From contig JAUTXW010000326.1 in the NCBI GenBank assembly GCA_030620095.1, forward strand, positions 1,519,501-1,583,500: 64,000 nt of DNA, written 5' to 3'. The translations under genes and the position numbers were made by a program. Source of the DNA: Kuschelorhynchus macadamiae. Lineage: Eukaryota > Arthropoda > Insecta > Coleoptera > Curculionidae. The notes under the pieces were generated by a model, which was not told the DNA's origin, ran no database searches, and saw nothing but the letters and a program-made list of their open reading frames with translations. Positions 46,309-56,600 of the stretch are shown one piece after another; position 1 is the stretch's first letter; every line of letters starts with the position of its first letter.

Positions 46309-46311
<3 letters not shown>

Positions 46312-46381
46312 AAAAATATATCAATTTCTGTGCGGTTAGCGGTTATTGGTCGTAAAAGGTTATAGGAGAGAACTCAAAATG

Positions 46382-46659
46382 AGGGATACCCAATGTGTCA
46401 AGAAACGACCAAAACACGACGCTCTTTTGTTTCAGGACCAAGGAGCCATCCTGCGACCGTGGTATCTGTCCCGGCAAGGCTCATCAGGCAGTTTCCTTGG
46501 GAGGTAATTAGGTTTTAATACTGATACACCCCAAAGAAACTGCTTGATGAGGCTTACCGGGGCAGATACCATGGTCGCAGAATGGCTCCTTGGTTCTGAA
46601 ACAAATAAAGCGCCATGTTTTGGTTGTTTCTTTGACCCATAGGTAAAGGTGTGATCCCT
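46382..46659. repeat. Foldback element, about 120-130-bp arms
   Basis: Left arm 46382-46503 and right arm 46528-46659 are reverse complements with scattered mismatches. Matching landmarks are 'gaccaaggagccatcctgcg' against 'cgcagaatggctccttggtt', 'ggtatctgtcccggcaaggc' against 'taccggggcagatacc', and 'aaacgaccaaaacacgacgc' against 'gcgccatgttttggttgttt'. The loop is about 24 bases. The arms are far richer in GC than their surroundings. No transposase is encoded. A minus-strand frame running through it ends in a TA-derived Ile/Tyr repeat and is not a gene. Confidence 0.92.
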
Positions 46660-46683
46660 TATCTCTTTTATATATATAAAAAA

Positions 46684-46686
<3 letters not shown>

Positions 46687-46723
<37 letters not shown>
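46687..46723. repeat. (TA)n microsatellite, right of foldback
   Basis: About 37 bases of alternating TA, 27 bases after the foldback, almost the same length as the array on the left. Confidence 0.97.
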
Positions 46724-46724
<1 letters not shown>

Positions 46725-47099
46725 CCATATAGAATAAGAAATAAAAGAGTTTATTTGAAAATATTTGATTAAGTGTTCTTGTCAGTTATAGAGCTTGCGT
46801 GACATAAAATCATAGAAAAAATAACTATATGTCCTTCTCAAATACTCCAAACGGGAACTTAAACAGTAAAATGAAAATGGGTAAATTCGTCTTTAGCTAG
46901 AACATCCCTCGTACAGAATTCCTCTATGTACAGGTAACACAGTTTATATATGCATGAAAGTATTTGGTAAGAACTTTATACAAGGCAAATTTACATATTT
47001 TTAATTTTTTTTTTATATTTTTATATTATTAGTAATATTATTAATATTATTTATTTTTCATATAGTCTATAAAACATAAAACATGTCATTTGCCATGTT
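46724..47099. other. Family A end-like sequence, otherwise empty
   Basis: 46880-46960 ('gtaaattcgtctttagctag', 'acatccctcgtacagaattc') resembles 59020-59090. No gene seen. Confidence 0.4.
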
Positions 47100-47460
47100 T
47101 CCCCATAAAAAAAGTTTTATTCCAGAAAATGGAACTTTACCGAATATTTAAACATTTTATTAGGATGCCATTTTCTATTGCAACAGAAAATTCGCACTAA
47201 AATATTATCAGTTTTTCTCGGTTTTGCACTTGATTTTTGTGCAAAATTTCAGGTGAATTAACTAAGTAGTAATAATAATATTGGATTTTTACCAGAATGT
47301 TGCCATTCCTTTCTTTATGACCCTTGATTTTTGACTAAAATTTGTCAGTCAATCGGAGAAGTAGACGTACCGATGGAATTTGGAAAACGTCTTTTTCGGG
47401 ATTTAGGGACTTCGAAACATGAAGAGGGTGATTTTTTTACGGGTACAATACTTGCCTCTT
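47100..47460 (-). repeat. Dispersed repeat family A, minus orientation
   Basis: Blocks 'cattttattaggatgccatt', 'attggatttttaccagaatg', 'tatgacccttgatttttgac' and 'tcagtcaatcggagaagtag' near 47343, followed by a shortened 'acgtaccgatggaatttgga' tract and 'gcctcttacgaaagaagt' at the end. Confidence 0.75.
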
Positions 47461-47989
47461 ACGAAAGAAGTGCAAATAAAAAAATGGTTATCAAAAACGA
47501 GCTATTATTAACATTTTCATATTAAAATAATAATATAAATCCGCGGTGAGCATGGCTAACTTTAAAAGCTTTCGCGAGACCTATTATTTTTTCAAACTGT
47601 TATATACTCCGAATAGAAAATACTCTAAATGAAAAATAAATGACCCCTTACAAGATTGCTTTCCTGCTATCAGTAGACTTAGGATCTACCGAGTGATTTC
47701 GGCCGCCAGGATTGCCGGCCTGCAGCGGTTTCCGATCTGCTGGATTGACTTAAATGCTATTGTCTTATACACCTAAGTCACGCTACTGGCAAGTTGCACC
47801 AGATTTTGCGCCATATTTGCTGCATATTCCGATAAAACAGCGCAGCGGTTCAAAAAACTGATGTTACAAATTTTTAAAAGTGCCTGATGGATTGTCCATT
47901 CGTAGTATATATAACAGCTCTTTGGTTATATCTGCAGCGGGTTTATAGTTTAAGTTATTTATTTTGTCATATTTGATGAGTAATTAAGT
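47461..47989. other. Mixed stretch with a GC-richer patch
   Basis: 47690-47860 is clearly less AT-rich than the rest, with 'ggccgccaggattgccggcc' near 47701. No frame or RNA gene recognised. Confidence 0.4.
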
Positions 47990-48300
47990 GACCTGGTAAC
48001 ATTTTGGTTAAAATCCAGTATAGAAAAACAAAACAGGGTCCTAGTGAAATGCAATTTACCTGAAATATTGCAAAAATCAAGTTTTAGGTAGGAAACAATT
48101 GGTAACATTTTACTACGAATCTAAAAGAGCGAAACAAAATGGCGGTTTAATAAAATATTTAAACAGTCAGCCTGAAAAAGCTACTTATTAGAATAATTTC
48201 AAATTTTGTACAAGATTGGTGGTACAAAACCAAGATGGCCGAAATGGCGGTCATATAATATGTTTGTAATTCTGAGAAAAATTTCCCTTCTTCTTCTGCG
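47990..48300 (+). repeat. Dispersed repeat family A, plus orientation
   Basis: Modules 'gacctggtaacattttggtt', 'aaaaatccagta'-like text, 'agcgaaacaaaatggcggtt' and 'aagatggccgaaatggcggt'. It lies 530 bases after the minus-orientation copy ending at 47460. Confidence 0.8.
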
Positions 48301-48859
48301 AAGATGATGCGCTAAAACTATCAATCCGAAGACAAAAATTTACTTATTTCTTTAACTAAAAACTTAATGTTCAAAACAAGAAAATTAAAATGACTGTAAT
48401 GAATCTTATTTAGGAGTTTAAGATACAATGAAATAAAATTTCATGAACTTACTTGAATGATTACGCTGTAGCGTTTTATTTATATATTGGGGCTAATACA
48501 AGTTTGATTATTCAAATTTTCTGAAATTTCCTTCCCAATAAATTACTGTGCAATACGCAATTTGCAGCATTGGTTTTTGTGTTTGATCAAGATCACAGTT
48601 AACACCAAGTCCATTGAATTATTAAATTGACGACGGATTTATCTATATTCAAAATATAGTAATATTCAAGAAACACGGTAACAAAGTCTAAAGTTTATGA
48701 CTATGAGACTATGATTAAAAAAAGTACAATAAGAAATGCTACAAACTTAACTAATGTTAAACCTTCCTATTATTCGTTTATATTTTGGATATTCGTAATA
48801 ACTTTTTGAAATATATTGACTTTCAGTTAAGTGCAAAATGCCGAGGCTTACAGACACAA
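48301..48859. other. No gene recognised
   Basis: AT-rich; nothing supported. Confidence 0.35.
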
Positions 48860-49560
48860 ATTTTAATGGCCGTGGAATCCATCGAGGATAGCTGGAAATG
48901 TATTTCGAAGACAGCCCATTTTTAAGATTTTCAAGAATCTTTAAGATAGATAGGGAAAAACTCATCCCAAACGAGATTTCGCGAGGTCCTAGAAAAGGAA
49001 AAAGAAGTTTTAGTCTGCGTAGCTGAATACCCTGAAGTAAGAAGACAGGTCATGCATTTGGACTTTTTTTAAAGAGAGGCTTTACTTTTATCACTTCACG
49101 TCTATGTTGAATCTGTTGGGGGTGATTTTCGAACCAGAGTGAAATTTGCTCGTTTCCGCCATAACCAAAAAAAAAAAATGCCGAACCAATGTTTCTAAAC
49201 AAAATATTGTTTACAGACGAAGCGACTTTTACACGCAGGGGCGTCTTCAACTTCAGGAATAAACATGCATGTTAATTAGAAAATCCACATATAGCATCTG
49301 AACACCATTTTCAACACGAATTTATAATTACCGTATAAAATGATCCAATTAATATATGTTTATTGGGCCCATTCGAACTACCACCTAAAATATCTTAATT
49401 TTCTACAAACTCAGTTACCCCATTACTTAGACGACCTTCCTCTACAGCTACAACAAAATATATTATTCATACTTCTCTAGAACCTAATTGAATGCCCTTT
49501 TTTCCGATCTCTGAATAGGTCCTGGAAGCCATATGCTTTGGCCGGCTCGAAGATCCGATA
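48860..49560 (+). pseudogene. Tc1/mariner-type transposase fragment
   Basis: Plus-strand remnant of the same broad transposase group as at 33226. Best block is ILFTDEATFTRRGVFNFRNK (49207-49266), holding the first catalytic Asp, followed by ENPHIASEHHFQHEFIITV after a stop in place of Trp, then NICLLGPFELPPK near 49355-49388. TNSVTPLLRRPSSTATT near 49405-49455 belongs to the region before the second catalytic residue in a shifted frame. The second Asp block is not visible; a frame break or deletion removes it. The N-terminal part (about 48860-49070) is only weakly recognisable. TIRs were not found. Not the same subfamily as the Tc1-like genes at 12835 or 57479. Confidence 0.75.
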
Positions 49561-50064
49561 ACATTCAAGTGAAAACTGACATATTTTATTATTAGTTATT
49601 GTTTCTCTATGATTTCAGTATTAATACAGCAGTCTCTTTCTTAGAAAACATTTTTTTTTTCAAAGGCATTTATTAAAAGATAGAAATTTGAGACAAATTT
49701 CATTATACTCAATTATCTATAAAAAAACCTCCTCCTACATGTTGGTAGTTAAATTGTAACGTAACGCAATAGTATGGAATTCTCAATTAAATTTTCGACA
49801 ACCATAGAGAATCATTTAAACGCAAGGATCTCTAAAACGATTACTCGGAGTAATATTTACGAACTATAGCTTTTTTTATGTAATAAAGGCAATATACGTA
49901 ATGTTTTCATTCAAAATGTAAATACACTAAGGCTCAAAAAAGTTGAGCCCGTAAGCAAAATGCCACAGCCAGTACCCTCTACAATTTAATTTTAACACCA
50001 AATTATACACAAAAGCGTTAGTTTTTTTCCAAAAATATTTAAAGATATCGAAAATAAACTTTGA
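49561..50064. other. No gene recognised
   Basis: AT-rich; nothing supported. Confidence 0.35.
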
Positions 50065-50185
50065 CACCCTGTATCTTGGATATTATCAACTTTGGAATAT
50101 AGATAAATTTGGTTAAATCCTAGAGCATCGGCATCTGAAAAACGGTAAGACCGAAAGAGATACCAGGTTGGTTAGTTAAATTGAG

Positions 50186-50865
50186 GCAAAGTTGGAAAAT
50201 TCCGACTACTTCCGAAGATATCCGTAAAAAACTGAAAACTGTCATTTTCCTTTTTACTCTTTTCAAGTTGCTTGGATTTGAAGAGACATTACAAAATAAA
50301 CTTTACATCTTTCTAATAGCCAGTTTTTCTACTCTGCAAGTTGGTGTACTTAGATTTAAAATCCGATGTTTCGTCTTCGAGGTCTTATCATCAATTTTTT
50401 TTTAATACGGACCTAGATTTTTTATTTCATATTTAAGAAGGCCTTGACCGCCCAAAACCGATTATGTAATGCACTCATACATTCAGAGTTTTCAAGATTC
50501 TCTTTTGTGTATTTGGCAAGATTCTGGTTTTCCCTCTCTCTCTAATGTCTCTTATGGGAAAATCTTAAATCTTGTGTTCAAACATTAAGTATGATACATC
50601 GTTCCTTTTTGGGAGATCGAACGCTTGTTAAAAATAGAACAAAAAAATCCAGGTCCGTATTTAAAAAAATAGAAATTGAGTTGACGATGAGAGCTCAAAT
50701 GCGTCGCATTTAAATCTAAGTGCACCATCTTGACTGTAAAGATGCAAAATTTACTTACTAATACCTCTTCAAATGCAGTCTGAAAAAAATAAAGAGAAAA
50801 TGACGTTTTTCGGTTTTTTACGGATATCTTCGGGAGTAGTCGGAACTTTCCAAGTTTTTCAACGG
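50186..50865. repeat. Inverted repeat pair (family C arms)
   Basis: Left arm about 50186-50435 and right arm about 50645-50865 are reverse complements with mismatches: 'gttggaaaattccgactact' against 'agtcggaactttccaag', 'cgaagatatccgtaaaaaac' against 'gttttttacggatatcttcg', and 'aatacggacctagatttttt' against 'aaaaaatccaggtccgtatt'. The 210-base centre is not recognised. No transposase is visible, so this is a foldback or MITE-like unit. Confidence 0.88.
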
Positions 50866-50889
50866 CATATTATTTTACATTAAAATGCA

Positions 50890-51060
50890 AAAATGTTGTC
50901 TTGAAACTCCCCAACAAAATCTTATTTTTATAATGTAATATAGTGCCTTCAAAAGGTGTTAACGGTTAAGAGTAAAGTACTTTCATTTTTAAAGATACAT
51001 AAAAATGTAATAAGGAAAAGTTGTTTAGAACTAAATTTTGTGCATAACTGCTTTATATTA
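50890..51060 (-). repeat. Family D unit, inverted copy
   Basis: Minus-strand copy of the units at 51868 and 52137: 'agtgccttcaaaaggtgtta', 'aaagtactttcatttttaaa', 'aaggaaaagttgtttagaac'. It directly follows the right arm of the family C inverted repeat. Confidence 0.8.
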
Positions 51061-51245
51061 TTAAATTTTTGTTACATTTTAGGTTATTAGGATTAGGATT
51101 TTTGTGAAAACTATATTCCGAATAGTGACAATTCGAAAAATTCCAAAAAATACGAGATTATACGACTTAATATTATATTCCCGTTAGTTGTAATTATAAT
51201 TTTATATATAAGGACCATTAAAGAGTCATTTTATAGAATTCAATC

Positions 51246-51494
51246 CATGGGCGTATTTAGCGGGGGGGGGGGGGAAGGGGAAAAATCTTCCCCCAGAGGT
51301 AACAACCCAAAGCAAAATTGTTGAAATCCAAAATAATTTTATAACATGTTACCACGTTCTTATTTGCCCACAAATAGTGAGCTTGTTTTTATACATTTAT
51401 TAGAGGTTTATCGAAACGCCAGGTCTCTTTTTTTAGCCACGGAATTAGTATATGTTTGCCTCCCTCCAGGAAGACATTCTAAATGCGCCTATAG
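51246..51494. mobile_element. Small hAT-like MITE candidate
   Basis: Left end 'catgggcgtatttag' at 51246 and right end 'ctaaatgcgcctatag' ending 51494 are imperfect complements. Length (249 bp) is the same as the MITE at 42397-42644, and both have a long G run just inside the left end and a pyrimidine-rich stretch near the right. No matching target duplication was seen, and the interior has little obvious similarity to the other copy. Confidence 0.55.
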
Positions 51495-51867
51495 TCCAGC
51501 CTGAAATTTAGCATAATAGATGATCAAAAAGGAAATAAACTTGAGTTCCATGCGTTTTTTTAAGTGATTTAACTTTATTTTCTCATCTAAAAACTATTGA
51601 AAAAAACTGCATAGAACGCAAATTTATTGAGTATAATCGTCATCTTGTCAATAACCTTAATATTATCTAAATTTCAGGTCGTAGACTATAAAAATTTACT
51701 ATTTTTAAATGTTCTGAACTTTTTACATTGTCACTATTATGAATATAATTTTTACAAAAAATCCTAAGTTGTAAAGAAATAATGTTAACTAAATCCTATT
51801 TATTGCCATTACTGTGATTATTTTCTATACAACTCAAAATAAACATACCAGAAAAATTAATAAAACA

Positions 51868-52410
51868 TTTGAATTTGAACAGAAGGCTATGAGTCCATAC
51901 TTATGGACAATATTTAATTCTAAACAACTTTTCTTTATTATTTCTTCATGAATCTGTAAAAACTAACGTACCCTACTCTTAACTGTTGTTTTGATTTTTT
52001 GAAGGACCTGTAAAGTATATTTTAAAAATAGGATTTTTTTTCGGATGTTACGAGACAATGATTGACTTTTGTTCGTAAACCCAGTAATAAAAAAGTGTTT
52101 CCTATCATCAAAGCAATTGGGAAACACAAATATAAAATTTGAATAGAAGGCTGTGAGTCCATACTAGTCCACAAAATTTAGTTCTTAATAACTTTTCCTT
52201 ATTACCTTTTCACGTATCTTTAAAAACTAAGGTACTTTACTTTTGACAGTTTTAATTTTTTTTTTATTTTTTGAAGGCACTGTATATTAAATTTGAAAAA
52301 TTTTTTTTGGAAGTTTCAAGAAAAGCAACAATTTTTATGATGGATTGATTTTTTTTTCGTAAATAATAAAAAGGTGTTCTTTTCGTAAAAACAATCGGTG
52401 GACACCCTGT
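51868..52410 (+). repeat. Family D, two direct units
   Basis: Units of about 260 bases begin near 51868 and 52137. Both carry 'gaagg(a)ct(a/g)tgagtccatact', 'ttaattctaaacaacttttc', 'aaaaactaa(c/g)gta', 'ttgaagg' and 'gtaaa(c/t)(c/a)cagtaataaaaaa' or equivalents. Unit 2 runs into 'ggacaccctgtatatac' near 52398. Direct units here plus an inverted unit at 50890 suggest the two ends of a compound element. Confidence 0.8.
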
Positions 52411-52485
52411 ATATACATATTAAGAATTTTATAAATCGAGTTCTAATTAACTAGACATACAGGTAACTGTTGTCTCGAAAAACTT

Positions 52486-52770
52486 GCTTAATTATTATTT
52501 TCCCGGGTTAATGAGTCAGATGCTAACTAGCTGATTTTAACTTAAAACTTGATAATGAGTTAACGCCTTGTAATAGTAATTTGGACGCTTCCCATGATTA
52601 AAACAAATTTATCCCTAGTCAATAAAAAATATATTTTTAAGCCGCAAATCGTCCTGATGCCTAATTGGTACTAGTTTTACATTAAGAAAATTCTGCATTG
52701 CAAACGGCGCAAGACTACTTCTAAATATAGCCTGATAAATAGGGGTATCATAGAAAAATAACTGATTTAC
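52486..52770. repeat. Dispersed repeat family B, copy 2
   Basis: See copy 1 at 45640-45915. Same orientation, 6.8 kb apart, with shared landmarks in the same order. Confidence 0.75.
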
Positions 52771-53368
52771 CCGAGGGGGCATCTTTTATTTATCGGTACA
52801 ATTTGCAAAAACTAAAATATGCAATTTTAAGCCGCTTAAATCAATAAAAAACTCTGAGAGTAATTATAAGAATAATTACAAGCAATTTTATCCTAAGATT
52901 CGCAGTCAAATTATTCCTATTAAATTTTGTACAATAAACAACTAGAGAGCCCCCCTGGTCAGATACATGTTACTTGCAAAACAGTTTAAGTGATATAATG
53001 TAGGCCAATACGAAAAATAATATAGAAAAAACTTTTTAAATGACCAAATTAAGTAAAATGCACTAGTATCAAGAGAAAAAATACCTTGCCACACCACCTC
53101 ATTTAGTTTACTAAAAATCAAAAGCATGTAGCGGTGGCAATAATATTATATTTCGCGATATCCCCCACGCTTCTATTTTTAGTCAACTAGGCCGGCATAG
53201 TTCGAAATAACTCTGAGAGACCAGATTATTTTCTTATTCTAATGTATTTCCAGCCGTTCAGTCTTTAGAATTTTTTTAATAGCTAAAAGGTAGGTCAAAA
53301 TAAAAACAGGTAGCTAGCTAATAAAAATACTGTCTTAAAATATTTACTACCAATAAAATAAACACAAG
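52771..53368. other. No gene recognised
   Basis: AT-rich; nothing supported. Confidence 0.35.
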
Positions 53369-53428
53369 CCCATTAATCAAACTAGGCGGTTGCAAAAACC
53401 CATAATCAAACTAGGCGGTTGCACAAAG
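53369..53428. repeat. 30-bp tandem duplication
   Basis: 'aatcaaactaggcggttgca' occurs twice in a row (starting near 53373 and 53403), each followed by A-rich bases. The two units differ at few positions, so it is recent. Confidence 0.85.
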
Positions 53429-53499
53429 ATGAAAAACAGGAAAAAAATTAAGTCATTTACTCAACCTCAGTTCCGATAGACATATTGGTTATCCATTAG

Positions 53500-53640
53500 T
53501 GATGTTGCGAGACCAGACGAGACGAGATTAAGGCTTCATCTCTTCTCATCACGACTTTGGTCAATCTTATCTTGAAATTTAAGTCTAGACAAGACGAGCT
53601 TAAAGCCTTGTCTTGTCTCGTGTCGACTTTAAGTATATTA
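53500..53640. repeat. GAGACGAG/CTTGTCTCG-rich element end
   Basis: Contains 'gttgcgagaccagacgagac' near 53510 and 'gtcttgtctcgtgtcgac' near 53610. Similar patches occur at 14640-14762 and 56490-56600. This one precedes a possible hAT fragment by 150 bases. Confidence 0.45.
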
Positions 53641-53793
53641 AAGTATCCGGTTAAGGTTAAATAAATATGTTCACTGAAGTTGAAATTTTAGCTGAAAACA
53701 CTCACAATGTATCAGTGAACTGTGCAAGTTTACAAATTAATGCTCTGTGGCACATGCCTGTATGTTAGTGCCTTGAAAATGTCTTCTAGCCTT

Positions 53794-54138
53794 TTATTTG
53801 GTAAGCCTTCTAACCTTTTGTTTAAAAAGTTTGGTTAGACCATCTAATTTATTACTACAAAAAATTTCAGCCTTTATCAAGTAATCGTAATTTTTTATGA
53901 CAACATTGCTGACTGTAGACCATCTATCAGACGTATTGCTGAGTGTGTGTACAAGTTTGAACTCTTCTGGGACCCCCTGTTCTAACAGTGTGGTATTGCT
54001 ATAGGATAAGTATTTGTATGCTAAATAATAAATATTTTTAAAAATTGCCTTTATAAAATGACCCCAATTTGTCTCCCGGTGTATAGGTAATCTTGACCAA
54101 AATAAGCTGATACCAAAGGAGTTATGGACTGATGCCAC
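53794..54138 (-). pseudogene. Possible hAT transposase fragment
   Basis: An open minus-strand frame of 114 codons. It contains VHNSFGISLFWSRLP near the start and HTLSNTSDRWSTVSNVV with NYDYLIKAEIF near the middle. In several hAT subfamilies an 'xxHNxx' helix is followed, about 60 residues later, by an 'LSNTRWS' block and a helix with a conserved Tyr/Leu pattern, which is the order seen here. No DDE residue is present in this span. The frame opens with ATG at 54138, but real upstream sequence was not recognised. A chance frame is possible, though its length and the SNTxRWS block argue against it. Confidence 0.45.
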
Positions 54139-54242
54139 AAGAATAATTTATCTATTTTTCTTCCGACACATAACCTTGTTTTGATGTTATGTTGTTGTTT
54201 GTTATTTTCCCATTTTTATAAGCTTTGTTATATTAATTATTA

Positions 54243-54545
54243 CTACCCTCGAAGATAGAAGTATTATTATCGTGAAAAAATTACCCCCGAGGTTCTTGCA
54301 GATCTTTGCGTTTCTGTTTTTGAGTAATGGAACCCGAAAAATATTTCATGTCCTTCAGTCTGTCTATCTGGCATAGCTCAAAAACTACTTCCTAATAAAT
54401 AAAAAACTCAGTACCAAAAAACCACTTATCCAAAGGACTAGAAATCTTGAACAAAAATCAAAATTTTTAGTGCGAATCCTATATGGCAAAACAAAAAAGC
54501 AGCCTAATAAAATGTTTAAATCTTCGGTGAAATTCCATGTCCTGA
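54243..54545 (+). repeat. Dispersed repeat family A, 5' part
   Basis: Starts with 'actaccctcgaagatagaag', then 'gtgaaaaaattacccccgag', 'tttgcgtttctgtttttgag', 'cagtctgtctatctggcata' (54356-54375), 'gctcaaaaactacttcc' and one or two 'caaaacaaaaaagcagccta' modules. It shows the order end, (GTCT)n, modules that the other copies share. Confidence 0.8.
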
Positions 54546-56489
54546 AATAAAACCATCTTTTTATAAAAGAAAATAATAGAGGACATAATTTATTTATTGT
54601 AGACTACGTAAATAATGTTATAGAAAAAAAAATAACAATATTGAATAAAATTAAATACTAAATTATTAGTTACTATCAAATGTATATAGTCTGCTTATTG
54701 CATGTAATGGAATTCTGTACGAGTTAGTTTACCGATTTTTATATTTGCATATATATATTTGGTAATTGGAAGTTAGTTTTGTGGTGCCTTCCTTGTAGGC
54801 GTATTTTAATCTGTATAATGTGTGCCGGAATATATTTACTAAAATTAATGAGGAATAAAAAATTTAAAAAAATTTTATTTTATCAATTTAGGATAATTTT
54901 GATATCCAAAGTCGTTATTATATGCTTCTCGCATAGCCCTGTTTCACCGTATGCCTCTTTGGGGGGAAAACCACACTGAGCCCCACTCGGATTTTTGAAT
55001 ACCGGCGCCTCCGACAACTTCAATTGCGTGACAAATACAATAAACCGATAAATGACCGTTTTGCAGAGAAGACCATAAACGATTACTAGTTTGTTTTTGC
55101 ACATTTTATTAGGTTTTGTACGTACTCGAAAGCTGTGAAAAGAACAAATAATCAGTTGAATAAAGATTTTTGTTTTGAAAGGTTTTTCGATTAAATTATG
55201 ATTATCTCCCCCCAGGTTGTTTGAAAATAAAGCAAAAATTCTAATTTACCATTTTATAAAATTGATATATAAAATATATACGATTTTAATCATATACATG
55301 CATAAAATATTTTTTATGAAAAAAAATAAAATGACATAAGGGGGTCACAATGAACTAAAAGTACTATTTAGTTCGTTGGCGGGTAACTATTTACGGTTTG
55401 CCGCTATCGAAAGGTAGGCTTTGGATTTGTGTATTTTATATCAAATGCTTTAAAGCATTTAAACGAAGTGTTTATTTTCACCTATTATGGCCAGCTAGAG
55501 GTTTTTGCATTTTATTTCAGCGAATTAACATTATATATATGAAAATTAATTAAAATTATTAGCACATATCATATAAGTTTAAAAACCAATATCCACTAAA
55601 CTGCATCGGGTAAATATCCCGACCCCAAATTATTATAATAAATAATTTAAATTAAAACATCTTAATATAAATTTCAATCTGAAATTTTGCTTATATGGCG
55701 AACTTGTTATAAAACTAAGAAGTATTTTTGATGCTTTTGAATTATTGCCGTGTTTCCGTAAAAAAAAATGACCATTGTACGGCGCTGGTGGCGACGATGT
55801 TATCATACTGGATAAAATGTATCCCACGTTATTACATATTTTTCTGAAATATGAAATAATTGTAGACAAAATAATACTTTTTTTATTGAGACAAAAGAGT
55901 CATGGCAATTTTTTAACGCATTTTAAGGAGTTATTACTTTCTTCTCCAAAAGAAGAAAATTAAAAACAAATAATTCCAGAATTTATCAGCGGAATTTTAG
56001 ATTATTAAGTGTACAAAAGGGGTATCAAAAAGTGGCTGTGAAAACATATTAATATTTGGTGGAGAATTATTTGACTTTTAAATTTCACCAGCTCTAAATT
56101 TAAGAATAATTCAAAAATATTCAAGCAATTAAACTTAAATATTCATTTTCGTTCTTTATGTTACCCTACATACAGAAACATTAATAAGCCAAAAATTTGT
56201 GATAACTGTTTATCGTGCGCCTGAACATAATGTACTTAATAAAGTGGTATTATTATGCTTTTAATTAATATTAGAATATATTTAAAGACACATAACGAAA
56301 ATGTAATAATTAAAAAATATTAGAAATACATCTCATTTTCTAAAAAACACTGATGTTTTAGAAACAATTCAAAGTTTGGTAAATTATTGCAATGCATCTT
56401 TTAAGTAAAATAAATCCGAAGAATTTTATTCATGCAATAATATCCTTTGACAGAAGTAAAAAATCGTATGAATTTATATCAATAAAATG
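54546..56489. other. No gene recognised
   Basis: Nearly 2 kb. Short frames at 54779-54979 and 55775-55963 have no recognised motif. 54935-55015 is locally GC-richer with 'tttggggggaaaaccacact'. No RNA gene was seen. Confidence 0.4.
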
Positions 56490-56600
56490 AGAGTTTCTAA
56501 AAGTGGAGACTAGACCAGAACCTCGTCCTCGCCATTCTCGTCTCGTTTGGTCTCGAGTGTCCAGACTAATAGACGAGAGTACGAATTTTATCTCGACTCT
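56490..56600. repeat. CTCGTCTCG-rich patch
   Basis: 'cctcgtcctcgccattctcg' and 'tctcgtttggtctcgagtgt' followed by 'agacgagagtacgaatttta'. Same motif class as at 14640 and 53500. Confidence 0.45.

Noticed and set aside
46432..46728. 98-codon minus-strand frame across the foldback
   Set aside because: It consists of both arms of the foldback plus translated (TA)n. No codon-level sign of a gene.
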